This document shows, piece after piece, positions 1-5,648 of a stretch of 6,658 nucleotides of DNA. The number at the start of each line of letters is the position of its first letter. Position 1 is the first letter of the stretch. Where the stretch lies: the NCBI GenBank assembly GCA_028293365.1, contig JAQGOX010000515.1:1-6658 (forward strand). The letters are read 5' to 3'. Source of the stretch: Verrucomicrobiales bacterium (lineage in GTDB: Bacteria; Verrucomicrobiota; Verrucomicrobiia; Limisphaerales; SXQI01). The translations under genes were made by a program, and so were the position numbers. Below the pieces are notes generated by a model. It was not told the origin of the DNA and ran no database searches. It worked only from the letters and a program-made list of their open reading frames with translations.

Positions 1-785
1 TTATTCCGCTTTAATGTTGCCTCGTCCGCACGCTGCAACAATAACACTCCCACTCCTTCTCCAGGAACATACCCGTTGGCCGACTGATCAAAGGTTTTGC
101 ATCGCCCGTCCGGACTCAACATTCGCGCCTTCGAAAACGACAGATATTTCCACGGAGTCAGATTTAGCGAGATCCCGGCCACAATCGCGTAATCTATCTC
201 ACCCGAACAAAGCGCCTGCCGGGCTTGATGTAGAGCGACCAGGGAAGATGAACACGCCGTATCCAGCGAGATGCTCGGACCTGAAAGCCCCAAAAAATAG
301 GAAATACGGTTCGCTAGTATGCAGCCCAATGCTCCAGGATATGAAAACGCGTCAACCGCTGAATTTGCTTGAAGTCTATGCTGGGCATAATCGAGCGACA
401 TCATCCCCACGAACACACCCGTGCGCTGCTCACGTAATTCTTCGAGACTAATTCCCGAATCCTCGATAGAACACCACGCTTCTTCCAGGAGAAGCCGTTG
501 TTGCGGATCCATACTTCGGGCCTCTCGGGGAGAAATCCCGAAAAAGCGAGGATCGAATTCATCAACACCCCGGAGAAACGACCCCCACTTGCTCGAACTA
601 CGATTTGGATTCTCGAACTGTTCGGAGTAAAAACCCTCCAATGGCCAACGATCAGAAGGAATTTCCTTAATTAAATCATCTCCCGCTGCCAGATGTTCCC
701 AAAACGATCTATATCCCTCTCGTTCCGAAAATCGGCAGGCTAGTCCAACAATCGCGACATCCTTTTGAACGACAGAAGGGTCCAT
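1..785 (-). CDS. Type I polyketide synthase, N-terminal ketosynthase domain (partial)
   Basis: The minus strand is open from an ATG at 785-783 for 261 codons to the left edge, so the 3' part is missing. The protein opens directly with a beta-ketoacyl synthase domain: VAIVGLACRF at residues 10-19, FDPRFFGISPREA at 77-89, MDPQQRLLLEEAW at 92-104, and the active-site motif DTACSSS at 175-181 with nucleophile Cys178. It continues with SPDGRCKTFD at 224-233 and NGYVPGEGVGV at 237-247. The two catalytic histidines of the condensing enzyme would lie beyond the edge. KS domains perform decarboxylative Claisen condensation of acyl and malonyl units in the cytoplasm. The motifs fit modular, trans-AT or HglE-like type I PKS better than the PfaA type of PUFA synthase; the distinction is from memory. 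No loading domain precedes the KS. The frame stays open about 32 codons upstream of the ATG but offers no ATG, GTG or TTG, and there is no clear Shine-Dalgarno sequence. The discrete enoyl reductase is transcribed divergently next door. Confidence 0.93.
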   Translation of the reverse strand, partial: MDPSVVQKDVAIVGLACRFSEREGYRSFWEHLAAGDDLIKEIPSDRWPLEGFYSEQFENPNRSSSKWGSFLRGVDEFDPRFFGISPREARSMDPQQRLLLEEAWCSIEDSGISLEELREQRTGVFVGMMSLDYAQHRLQANSAVDAFSYPGALGCILANRISYFLGLSGPSISLDTACSSSLVALHQARQALCSGEIDYAIVAGISLNLTPWKYLSFSKARMLSPDGRCKTFDQSANGYVPGEGVGVLLLQRADEATLKRN

Positions 786-967
786 GATAAAATATTGGCG
801 ATGCGGAGGTATTTCTCCTGCATCCTTCGATTCCCGTTGCAGCGTTCCAGATAAGCTTTCTTCAGGCCGTTTTGCAAGAAATTAATCAGTCGGGCTGGCA
901 CTCAACGACTCGCAAAAGTTCCCTCGCATAGAGTTCGGCTCATACGTTTTGAAAAAATGCTTAGGTC

Positions 968-997
968 TTGAATCTCGCCTCCAATTACCATTAAACT
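968..997 (+). promoter_or_regulatory. Weak sigma70-like promoter candidate for the enoyl reductase
   Basis: TTGAAT at 968-973 matches four of six bases of the -35 consensus. It is followed by TAAACT at 992-997, which matches four of six bases of the -10 consensus, with an 18-base spacer. The position, about 35 bases before the start codon, is sensible. The match is modest and lineage-specific promoter rules are unknown, so this is only a candidate. Confidence 0.28.
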
Positions 998-1003
998 ACT
1001 TTT

Positions 1004-1022
1004 AGCTTCGGAGCGCGAAGCT
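1004..1022. repeat. Perfect 7-bp inverted repeat just before the enoyl reductase start
   Basis: AGCTTCG (1004-1010) and CGAAGCT (1016-1022) are exact reverse complements separated by the five bases GAGCG. The right arm ends seven bases before the ATG at 1030. It contains GAAG (1017-1020), one of the few purine-rich stretches that could bind the ribosome; GGAG also occurs at the left-arm/loop junction (1010-1013). It could be an mRNA hairpin limiting translation or a dimeric repressor site; the sequence alone does not decide. No T-run follows, so it is not a terminator. Confidence 0.5.
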
Positions 1023-1029
1023 TTGGTAA

Positions 1030-2475
1030 ATGGTGAACCCACTTTTAACTCGGTCGATTAACAGCGACTCGGCTCCGACATCCGTCATCCAGCCTGAATC
1101 TCTCGGCGCACTCGGTTTTCGCGAAAAGCACGGCATTCGCTATGCCTACCTCTCAGGCGCTATGTACAAGGGGATTGCGTCCGCGTCTCTGGTTATCCGA
1201 ATGGCCAAAGCCGGTCTTCTTGGTTATTTCGGAACCGGCGGCTTGCGCGTGGAGCAGATAGAAGAAGCGATCCTCAAGATTCAACAGGCTCTCGGTTCAG
1301 GTGAGGTTTTCGGCATGAATTTGCTCTGCAATCTCATCAAACCGGAATACGAAGACGCCACGGTGGATGTTTTCTTCCAGCATGGCGTGCACCGTATTGA
1401 AGCCGCCGCCTATACACAAATAACCAGCAGTCTTGTCCGATATCGCCTCTTCAACGCCACCCTTGGGCCGGACAATTCAGTCCTCGTCCCAAACCACGTT
1501 CTCGCCAAAATCTCCCGGCCGGAAATTGCGGCTCAGTTCCTTAGCCCCCCGCCGGAACGCATCGTCCAGAAACTACTGGCGGCCGGAAAGATTACACCCC
1601 AACAGGCAAGTCTGGCCCCACGCATTTCCATGGCGGACGACATATGCGTTGAAGCGGATTCGGGTGGCCATACGGACAATGGCGTCGCCTACACCCTCAT
1701 GCCGGTCATGTTGCGTATGCGCGACGAAGCGATCGTCAAGCATGGCTATGACCAGCCAATTTTTGTCGGAGCAGCCGGCGGAATTGGCACCCCCCACGCC
1801 GTTGCGGCTTCCTTTATCATGGGAGCGGATTTTGTCCTGACCGGTTCTATAAATCAGTGCACCGTGGAAGCAGGCACCAGCGATCTGGCAAAAGAGCTGC
1901 TGGCGGCTGCCAACGTGCAGGACACTGAAATGGCGCCAGCCGGAGATATGTTCGAAATTGGAGCGAAGGTCCAGGTATTAAGCAAAGGCCTCTTCTTTCC
2001 AGCTCGGGCGGCTAAATTGTATGAACTCTATAAGCGCTTCGAGTCTTTAGATGAAATCGATGCCAAAACCCGTGAGCAATTGGAGACACGCTATTTCAAG
2101 CGAACATTTGAACAAATATTCGAGGAAACTCGCGAATATTATCAAAAGCTCGCACCTGAACAAATACTACGTGCGGAGAAAAACCCTAAAGCCAAAATGG
2201 CTCTGATTTTTCGCTGGTACTTTGTTCATTCAACGCGGCTGGCCCTTAAAGGTGAACTGGAGGGAAAGCTCGATTTTCAAATCCATTGTGGACCGGCACT
2301 TGGATCCTTCAATCAATGGGTTCGAGGGACACCACTCGAAGACTGGCGCAATCGGCATTCGGATGAAATCGGCGAATTGCTCATGAAGGGAGCTGCGGAA
2401 CTCCTCAACAGGCGTTTTCGCCAGTTTGTTGGCCTCCCATATTCCGAAGATTCAGGCAACCAACTTCGACGCTGA
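1030..2475 (+). CDS. pfaD: PfaD-family discrete enoyl reductase (FMN-dependent, acts with PKS/PUFA synthase)
   Basis: This 481-residue protein is a TIM-barrel flavoprotein of the nitronate-monooxygenase/PfaD superfamily. Members serve PUFA synthases and trans-AT polyketide synthases by reducing enoyl-ACP intermediates to saturated ones with NAD(P)H, usually in trans. Visible signatures are GTGGLRVEQIEEAI near residue 70, GMNLLCN in the second strand, ICVEADSGGHTDN at 205-217, the phosphate-binding loop GAAGGIGTP at 247-255, and TGSINQCTVEAGTSD from 271. The C-terminal helical part (FRWYFVHSTRLAL, then CGPALGSFNQWVRGT) is typical of PfaD rather than plain nitronate monooxygenases. The start is fixed by an in-frame TAA (1027-1029) directly before the ATG. 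Ribosome-binding signals are weak (GAAG at 1017-1020 inside a hairpin). It is divergent from the PKS gene, its likely partner; the reaction partner is inferred from context. The N-terminus looks short compared with PfaD of marine PUFA clusters, closer to the trans-AT ER size. Confidence 0.93.
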   Translation: MVNPLLTRSINSDSAPTSVIQPESLGALGFREKHGIRYAYLSGAMYKGIASASLVIRMAKAGLLGYFGTGGLRVEQIEEAILKIQQALGSGEVFGMNLLCNLIKPEYEDATVDVFFQHGVHRIEAAAYTQITSSLVRYRLFNATLGPDNSVLVPNHVLAKISRPEIAAQFLSPPPERIVQKLLAAGKITPQQASLAPRISMADDICVEADSGGHTDNGVAYTLMPVMLRMRDEAIVKHGYDQPIFVGAAGGIGTPHAVAASFIMGADFVLTGSINQCTVEAGTSDLAKELLAAANVQDTEMAPAGDMFEIGAKVQVLSKGLFFPARAAKLYELYKRFESLDEIDAKTREQLETRYFKRTFEQIFEETREYYQKLAPEQILRAEKNPKAKMALIFRWYFVHSTRLALKGELEGKLDFQIHCGPALGSFNQWVRGTPLEDWRNRHSDEIGELLMKGAAELLNRRFRQFVGLPYSEDSGNQLRR

Positions 2476-2482
2476 CAGCCTA

Positions 2483-2515
2483 TAAAAAAAGGCCGTCGTA
2501 TTTTAAACGGCGGCC
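2483..2515 (-). terminator. Rho-independent terminator in the convergent gap, possibly bidirectional
   Basis: The arms GGCCGTCG (2491-2498) and CGGCGGCC (2508-2515) flank a nine-base AT-rich loop. Read on the minus strand, the stem (one C-A mismatch in eight pairs) is followed by seven T residues (complement of 2490-2484), a classic intrinsic terminator for the small-protein genes. Read on the plus strand, the stem is complete with one G-U pair but has only a weak AT-rich tail. It may therefore also stop enoyl reductase transcription, which ends eight bases before the A-run. Confidence 0.8.
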
Positions 2516-2565
2516 ATTGTAATTAACAAAGAATTCTCCAGCGGGCAAATTGCAGCCTGCGGTTT

Positions 2566-2922
2566 TCAGCAGCGCTTCTTTTCAGTCACGTCCCGAACAA
2601 CCTTCATATCCGCAATTGAATCCAGAAGGTCTGAGGGTGCCTCCGCTGCGATTGGAAGCGCTATCCGCAATGCTTTGCTCTGATTGCGCAGCATGTCACG
2701 CAATGCTCCATCTTTTTTATTAGTCGAGGATTTATCACGAGCGTCCTCGTATTCTTCAATTCCCTTTTGAACCGCATCAGCCAGTTTCCGGGCGCTTGAA
2801 CTCAGTCCCTTTTCGAGCTCTTGAAGTGCTCGCAACGGACCGCGCGAATATTTGCGTTTCTTTTTCTTTTTCTCGATTACGACGATTGGTGTGGTGGTCG
2901 AGATGGTTGCTTCAGCTTGCAT
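2566..2922 (-). CDS. Small basic protein of unknown function (DUF6312-like)
   Basis: I prefer the ATG at 2922-2920, which gives 118 residues, because AAGGGAG lies 11 bases upstream, the best Shine-Dalgarno in the window. A longer in-frame start at 3030 (154 residues) has no such signal and would overlap the upstream gene by 47 bases. From the preferred start, residues 11-24 read TPIVVIEKKKKKRK. A helical, alternately charged segment (RALQELEKGL, RKLADAVQKGIEEYEDARDK) follows, then a KKDGALRDM stretch. There is no signal peptide, membrane segment or known catalytic motif, so it is probably cytoplasmic. The pattern of a KKKRK tract, amphipathic helix and KKDG-LRD resembles my recollection of DUF6312, but no search was possible. 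It lies downstream of the other small gene in a two-gene operon ending at the terminator at 2483-2515. Function unknown. Confidence 0.75.
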   Translation of the reverse strand: MQAEATISTTTPIVVIEKKKKKRKYSRGPLRALQELEKGLSSSARKLADAVQKGIEEYEDARDKSSTNKKDGALRDMLRNQSKALRIALPIAAEAPSDLLDSIADMKVVRDVTEKKRC

Positions 2923-2933
2923 AGATTTATTTT

Positions 2934-2940
2934 CTCCCTT
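2934..2940 (-). promoter_or_regulatory. Ribosome binding site deciding the start at 2922
   Basis: AAGGGAG on the minus strand ends 11 bases before the ATG at 2922-2920. The alternative ATG at 3030 is preceded only by a non-purine-rich sequence. This is the only clear Shine-Dalgarno match in front of a gene in the window and supports the shorter reading frame. Confidence 0.6.
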
Positions 2941-2983
2941 AGTGGTTAACTCATTCCCTTCGGCTTTGGCTTCGCCCGATTTT

Positions 2984-3241
2984 TTAACCGATGATGTCGA
3001 AAATCGTTTTCCGCTTCGGCTTTTTTTCATAGATGATTACGACCGGAAGCAACTCTTTCCCATCCAACTCAGATCCCAGTTGCGACTGCACCTGCGCAAT
3101 CGCCGATTCAACTTCAGTATGGTAAATACCTTCGCCCCTCTTTAATTGTTTGACCTTCTTGCCGCTGGTTCTTCCCAAATCGATGATAATAGGCCGAACT
3201 TTGGCACTCTCCGAGTGGCTCTTGGAAGCAGATACAGTCAT
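2984..3241 (-). CDS. Small basic protein of unknown function (DUF6200-like)
   Basis: An 85-residue protein starting at the ATG at 3241-3239. The core PIIIDLGRTSGKKVKQLKRGEG (about residues 17-38) is a beta-strand followed by a lysine-rich turn. A short helix rich in Q, E and V follows (about 43-56), and then a hydrophobic strand running into the basic tail LLPVVIIYEKKPKRK (64-78). The IxxDLG-xxKKxxKxLKRGEG pattern resembles my recollection of DUF6200, often found beside DUF6312-like genes; this is memory, not a search. No catalytic residues, signal peptide or membrane helix are evident. There is no clear Shine-Dalgarno. The gene is first in a two-gene minus-strand unit and diverges from the exporter operon. 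Its position between a polyketide reductase and a lipid exporter suggests a link to that pathway, but function is unknown. Confidence 0.72.
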   Translation of the reverse strand: MTVSASKSHSESAKVRPIIIDLGRTSGKKVKQLKRGEGIYHTEVESAIAQVQSQLGSELDGKELLPVVIIYEKKPKRKTIFDIIG

Positions 3242-3420
3242 GGAAAAAATTCGTATACCAAACGATCTCGAAACACAAGCTTTCTTTTTCTCAACGATTA
3301 AAATCAGTATTAGAAAAACTAAAATTCCGCACTAAGACTTGACACGCACGCGTCAATTTCTAGAGTGCCTCGATTGATCGCGGGAAATCGGGGACCTTAG
3401 GCCCAAACAATGCACTTCGC
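3242..3420. other. Divergent intergenic region upstream of the exporter operon
   Basis: This 179-base AT-rich region lies between the divergent small-protein unit and devB. No gene is supported. It contains the imperfect palindrome and plus-strand promoter candidate at 3339-3366. An in-frame TAG at 3361-3363 limits how far devB could extend upstream. An ATG at 3410 is out of frame with devB and opens only four codons before TGA. Confidence 0.55.
3339..3366 (+). promoter_or_regulatory. Promoter candidate for the devBCA-like operon, overlapped by a palindrome
   Basis: TTGACA at 3339-3344 is a perfect -35 box. TAGAGT at 3361-3366 matches four of six -10 bases after a 16-base spacer. The -35 sits within TTGAC-N8-GTCAA (3339-3356), an inverted repeat with perfect 5-bp ends and partial symmetry inside. 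This is the usual architecture of a dimeric repressor or activator site. The predicted transcript would start about 50 bases before the devB start. Confidence 0.45.
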
Positions 3421-4464
3421 TTGAACACCAGGCCCAACGCCTTTCTTCGTGTCACGCTGCCAATACTTATCGTGGCGGCAATCGCTTCCATTCTATTTTT
3501 TGTTTTCAGGAAAAAGCCGGCATCGCCACCGCCATCCAACATTCCACCGCCGAAAGCCGAAGCCTTCCTGGGCCGGATCGCACCCGATGGAGATAGTATT
3601 AATATTGCCATGCCCGCCTCCTCCTTTCCGGGGCCTTCGCCTGTCAAAGAAATCCTGGTCACGGAAGGGCAAATGGTTACCAACGGCCAGGTGCTGGCCA
3701 CCCTGGAAAACCATGAGCGGCTGGACACGGCGTGGCGGGCGGCGCTCGCACAGACAAAGGTCGCCGAGCGCCGTCTTGCACAAGTCAGAGCCGGTGTCAA
3801 ACCTAGCGAAATCGCCGCGCAACGCGCTGAAATAGCCCGTCTCAAAGCCGACCTGGGAGCGGCGCGCATTTCGAACGAACGGAACCAGAATCTGCGACGC
3901 CTCGAGGCTATTTCTAAATCGGAACTCGAGCGCGCTCAGCTATCCTTCGAAACAGCGCAAAGATTGCTTGAGGCCGCGGAACAAAAACTCCACAGCCTCG
4001 AAGAAATCAGTGACGTCGATACTGCGCGCGCTGTCGCGGAATTGGAAGCCGCTAAAGCCGAAGCCGACCATTCCAATTCGGAAGTTCGGCAGTCGTTGAT
4101 TATTTCCCCCATCGACGGACAGGTTTTAAAATTGAATTGCCGCCCCGGCGAAACCGCCACCAGCAAAGGCATAGCCACTGTCGGCAAAACCAATCGGATC
4201 GTTATTGCAGAAGTTTATGAAACAGACGCGCCTCGATTGAAGTTAGGCGCTCCCGCCGAAGTATCTGGCGTTGCGCTTCCGGGCAAACTCAGCGGAAAAC
4301 TTTCCAAAATCGGCTGGCAGATTCAGCCCAATCGTCTCTTTTCTCAGGATCCGGCCGCGGCGAACGATGCGCGTGTGGTCGAAGTCGAAATTCAGTTGGA
4401 TGAACCCGCGAAGGTCGAGCGCCTTGTAAACGCGCGGGTCTACGTCGTCATGCGGAACGAATAA
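3421..4464 (+). CDS. devB: DevB-like membrane fusion protein (HlyD family) of a glycolipid-type exporter
   Basis: A 347-residue periplasmic adaptor that would link the inner-membrane DevCA pump to a TolC-type channel. Residues 11-29 form an N-terminal membrane anchor followed by a proline-rich linker (33-44). LGRIAPDG at 50-57 is a typical DevB opening. The first half of the lipoyl/barrel-hybrid domain spans about 60-97 (VTEGQMVTNGQVLATLE). A long, Ala/Glu/Arg-rich coiled-coil hairpin covers about 98-220. The second half follows with SPIDGQV from 229, VYETD at 265-269, and a C-terminal barrel with DPAAANDARVVEVEIQL, all highly characteristic of DevB. The start is a TTG at 3421: the frame has no ATG or GTG between the upstream stop at 3361-3363 and this codon, and the next GTG (3472) would delete half of the membrane anchor. 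No clear Shine-Dalgarno is visible. It is first gene of the operon, 19 bases before devC. Confidence 0.94.
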   Translation: MNTRPNAFLRVTLPILIVAAIASILFFVFRKKPASPPPSNIPPPKAEAFLGRIAPDGDSINIAMPASSFPGPSPVKEILVTEGQMVTNGQVLATLENHERLDTAWRAALAQTKVAERRLAQVRAGVKPSEIAAQRAEIARLKADLGAARISNERNQNLRRLEAISKSELERAQLSFETAQRLLEAAEQKLHSLEEISDVDTARAVAELEAAKAEADHSNSEVRQSLIISPIDGQVLKLNCRPGETATSKGIATVGKTNRIVIAEVYETDAPRLKLGAPAEVSGVALPGKLSGKLSKIGWQIQPNRLFSQDPAAANDARVVEVEIQLDEPAKVERLVNARVYVVMRNE

Positions 4465-4483
4465 TCTTCATCCATCACTCGGA

Positions 4484-5647
4484 ATGGCCGGCCCAAAACT
4501 GAACATCCCACTTTCCTGGTGCCAGCTTACCTGGGATAAGCTGCGTCTCCTGGCTGCGGTTTCGGGCATCGTTTTCGCCGTGATGCTGATGATGATGCAA
4601 TTGGGTTTCCGTGATTCGCTTTTTATTGCGGCAGTCCAATTCCATCGCGCACTTGCCGCGGATCTCGTTTTGGTGAGCACTCAATACGAATACATGATTG
4701 CCACAAAAGTATTCAGCCAGCGCCATCTCTACCAAACTCTTGCAGTGAACGGGGTCAGCTCGGTCTCCTCTCTTTACGTCGGTTTGGTCAATTGGAAAAA
4801 CTGGCAGACCAAACGCGAAGTCCCGATTTTCCTGATTGGATTTGATCCAGCTTATCCCGCCATGTCACTCCCGGGTCTTAAGGAATCGCTTCCTCAGACC
4901 AAACTTCCCGACACGGTATTGTTTGATGTGGGGTCCAAGCCCGATTACGGCCCAGTTACCGAGATCTATCGCGATAAGGGAACTTTTTCGACCGAACTGA
5001 ATGGAAAAAAAGTTGAAATACGCGGTTTCTTCCAACTCGGTCTCTCTTTCGGCGCCGACGGAAATCTGATCACGAGCGACATGAATTTTTTTCGATTGCT
5101 TCCGAATCGAGATTCGAGATTGATCGATATTGGACTGATTCGGCTCGCGCCCGGCGCTGACCCCAATACGGTAGCCGTCAATATCCGAGCGGGTCTTCCA
5201 CCTAACTTGCGCGTGATGACTCTAAAAGAGTACATCGACTATGAAACAAATTATTGGGCCAAACGCACTCCGGTCGGTTTTATTTTTAACCTCGGCGTTC
5301 TCGTCGGATTCATCGTGGGATCCGTTATCGTTTACCAGATTCTTTACACCGATGTGGCCGACCATTTAAGCGAATACGCCACCCTCAAAGCGATGGGTTA
5401 TTCGGACGGTTATCTGTACAAGGTTGTCATAAAAGAAGCCCTGCTTTTGGCGATCCTTGGTTTCATCCCCGGATTCATATTATCTACCGGCCTGGGAATT
5501 CTCACGCGAAAGATGACTCTACTCCCAGCCTATATGACCTGGGAGCGAGCCCTCACGGTTTTGGTTTTGACCATTACAATGTGTGTCGGCTCGGCCATCC
5601 TTTCCCTTAGAAAACTGCGATCAGCCGATCCCGCTGATATTTTCTAA
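4484..5647 (+). CDS. devC: DevC-like ABC transporter permease (MacB/FtsX type)
   Basis: A 387-residue inner-membrane permease. DevC proteins form, with DevA, the type VII (MacB-like mechanotransmission) pump that exports heterocyst glycolipids in cyanobacteria. The topology is one N-terminal helix (about residues 22-40), a large periplasmic domain (about 43-262), then three helices at about 265-288, 316-340 and 356-375. Strong family signatures are QLGFRDSLF near 41-49, GADGNLITSD in the periplasmic domain, and YQILYTDVADHL and SEYATLKAMGYSDGYL (284-311), the cytoplasmic coupling region. The protein ends in RKLRSADPADIF, as DevC proteins do. Length and motifs are complete with no frameshift. 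The ATG at 4484 is preceded only by CGGA immediately adjacent, a poor ribosome-binding signal. The 19-base gap to devB and one-base gap to devA imply cotranscription and probable translational coupling to the ATPase. Confidence 0.95.
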   Translation: MAGPKLNIPLSWCQLTWDKLRLLAAVSGIVFAVMLMMMQLGFRDSLFIAAVQFHRALAADLVLVSTQYEYMIATKVFSQRHLYQTLAVNGVSSVSSLYVGLVNWKNWQTKREVPIFLIGFDPAYPAMSLPGLKESLPQTKLPDTVLFDVGSKPDYGPVTEIYRDKGTFSTELNGKKVEIRGFFQLGLSFGADGNLITSDMNFFRLLPNRDSRLIDIGLIRLAPGADPNTVAVNIRAGLPPNLRVMTLKEYIDYETNYWAKRTPVGFIFNLGVLVGFIVGSVIVYQILYTDVADHLSEYATLKAMGYSDGYLYKVVIKEALLLAILGFIPGFILSTGLGILTRKMTLLPAYMTWERALTVLVLTITMCVGSAILSLRKLRSADPADIF

Positions 5648-5648
5648 C

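Larger units (their letters stand above)
786..1029. other. Divergent intergenic region between PKS and enoyl reductase
   Basis: This 244-base stretch separates the two divergent starts. I see no convincing gene in it. It should hold both promoters. It contains a small imperfect hairpin, GGAG (805-808) with CTCC (815-818), in the PKS leader, a weak plus-strand promoter candidate at 968-997, and a perfect hairpin at 1004-1022. No convincing minus-strand promoter for the PKS was found by eye. Confidence 0.6.

Noticed and set aside
14..630. Plus-strand open frames at 14-451 and 421-630
   Set aside because: They lie antisense to the ketosynthase, whose minus-strand frame shows unmistakable KS motifs including DTACSSS. 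Their translations are low-complexity, Arg/Ser/Pro-rich shadow sequence.
1..785. KS as the PfaA subunit of an omega-3 PUFA synthase
   Set aside because: The neighbouring PfaD-family reductase suggested it, but motifs such as FDPRFFGISPREA and MDPQQRLLLE fit ordinary type I/trans-AT/HglE-like PKS rather than the divergent PfaA KS as I remember it. Left as a phylogeny question.
3020..3026. A-AAA-AAG heptamer (dnaX-type -1 slippery site) in the first small gene, minus strand
   Set aside because: It is in the correct zero frame, but a -1 shift leads to only 24 further codons before TAA and not into the downstream gene. No stimulatory Shine-Dalgarno or strong stem was recognised nearby.
2852..3145. 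Plus-strand frame opposite the two small genes
   Set aside because: Its phenylalanine-rich start is just the complement of lysine codons. The minus-strand reading has better protein character, a Shine-Dalgarno for the second gene and a downstream terminator.
3360..3869. Minus-strand open frames at 3360-3869, 3493-3822 and 3936-4193
   Set aside because: They are antisense to devB, which is full-length with clear family motifs. Their Ala/Arg/Ser-rich content is typical of antisense frames.
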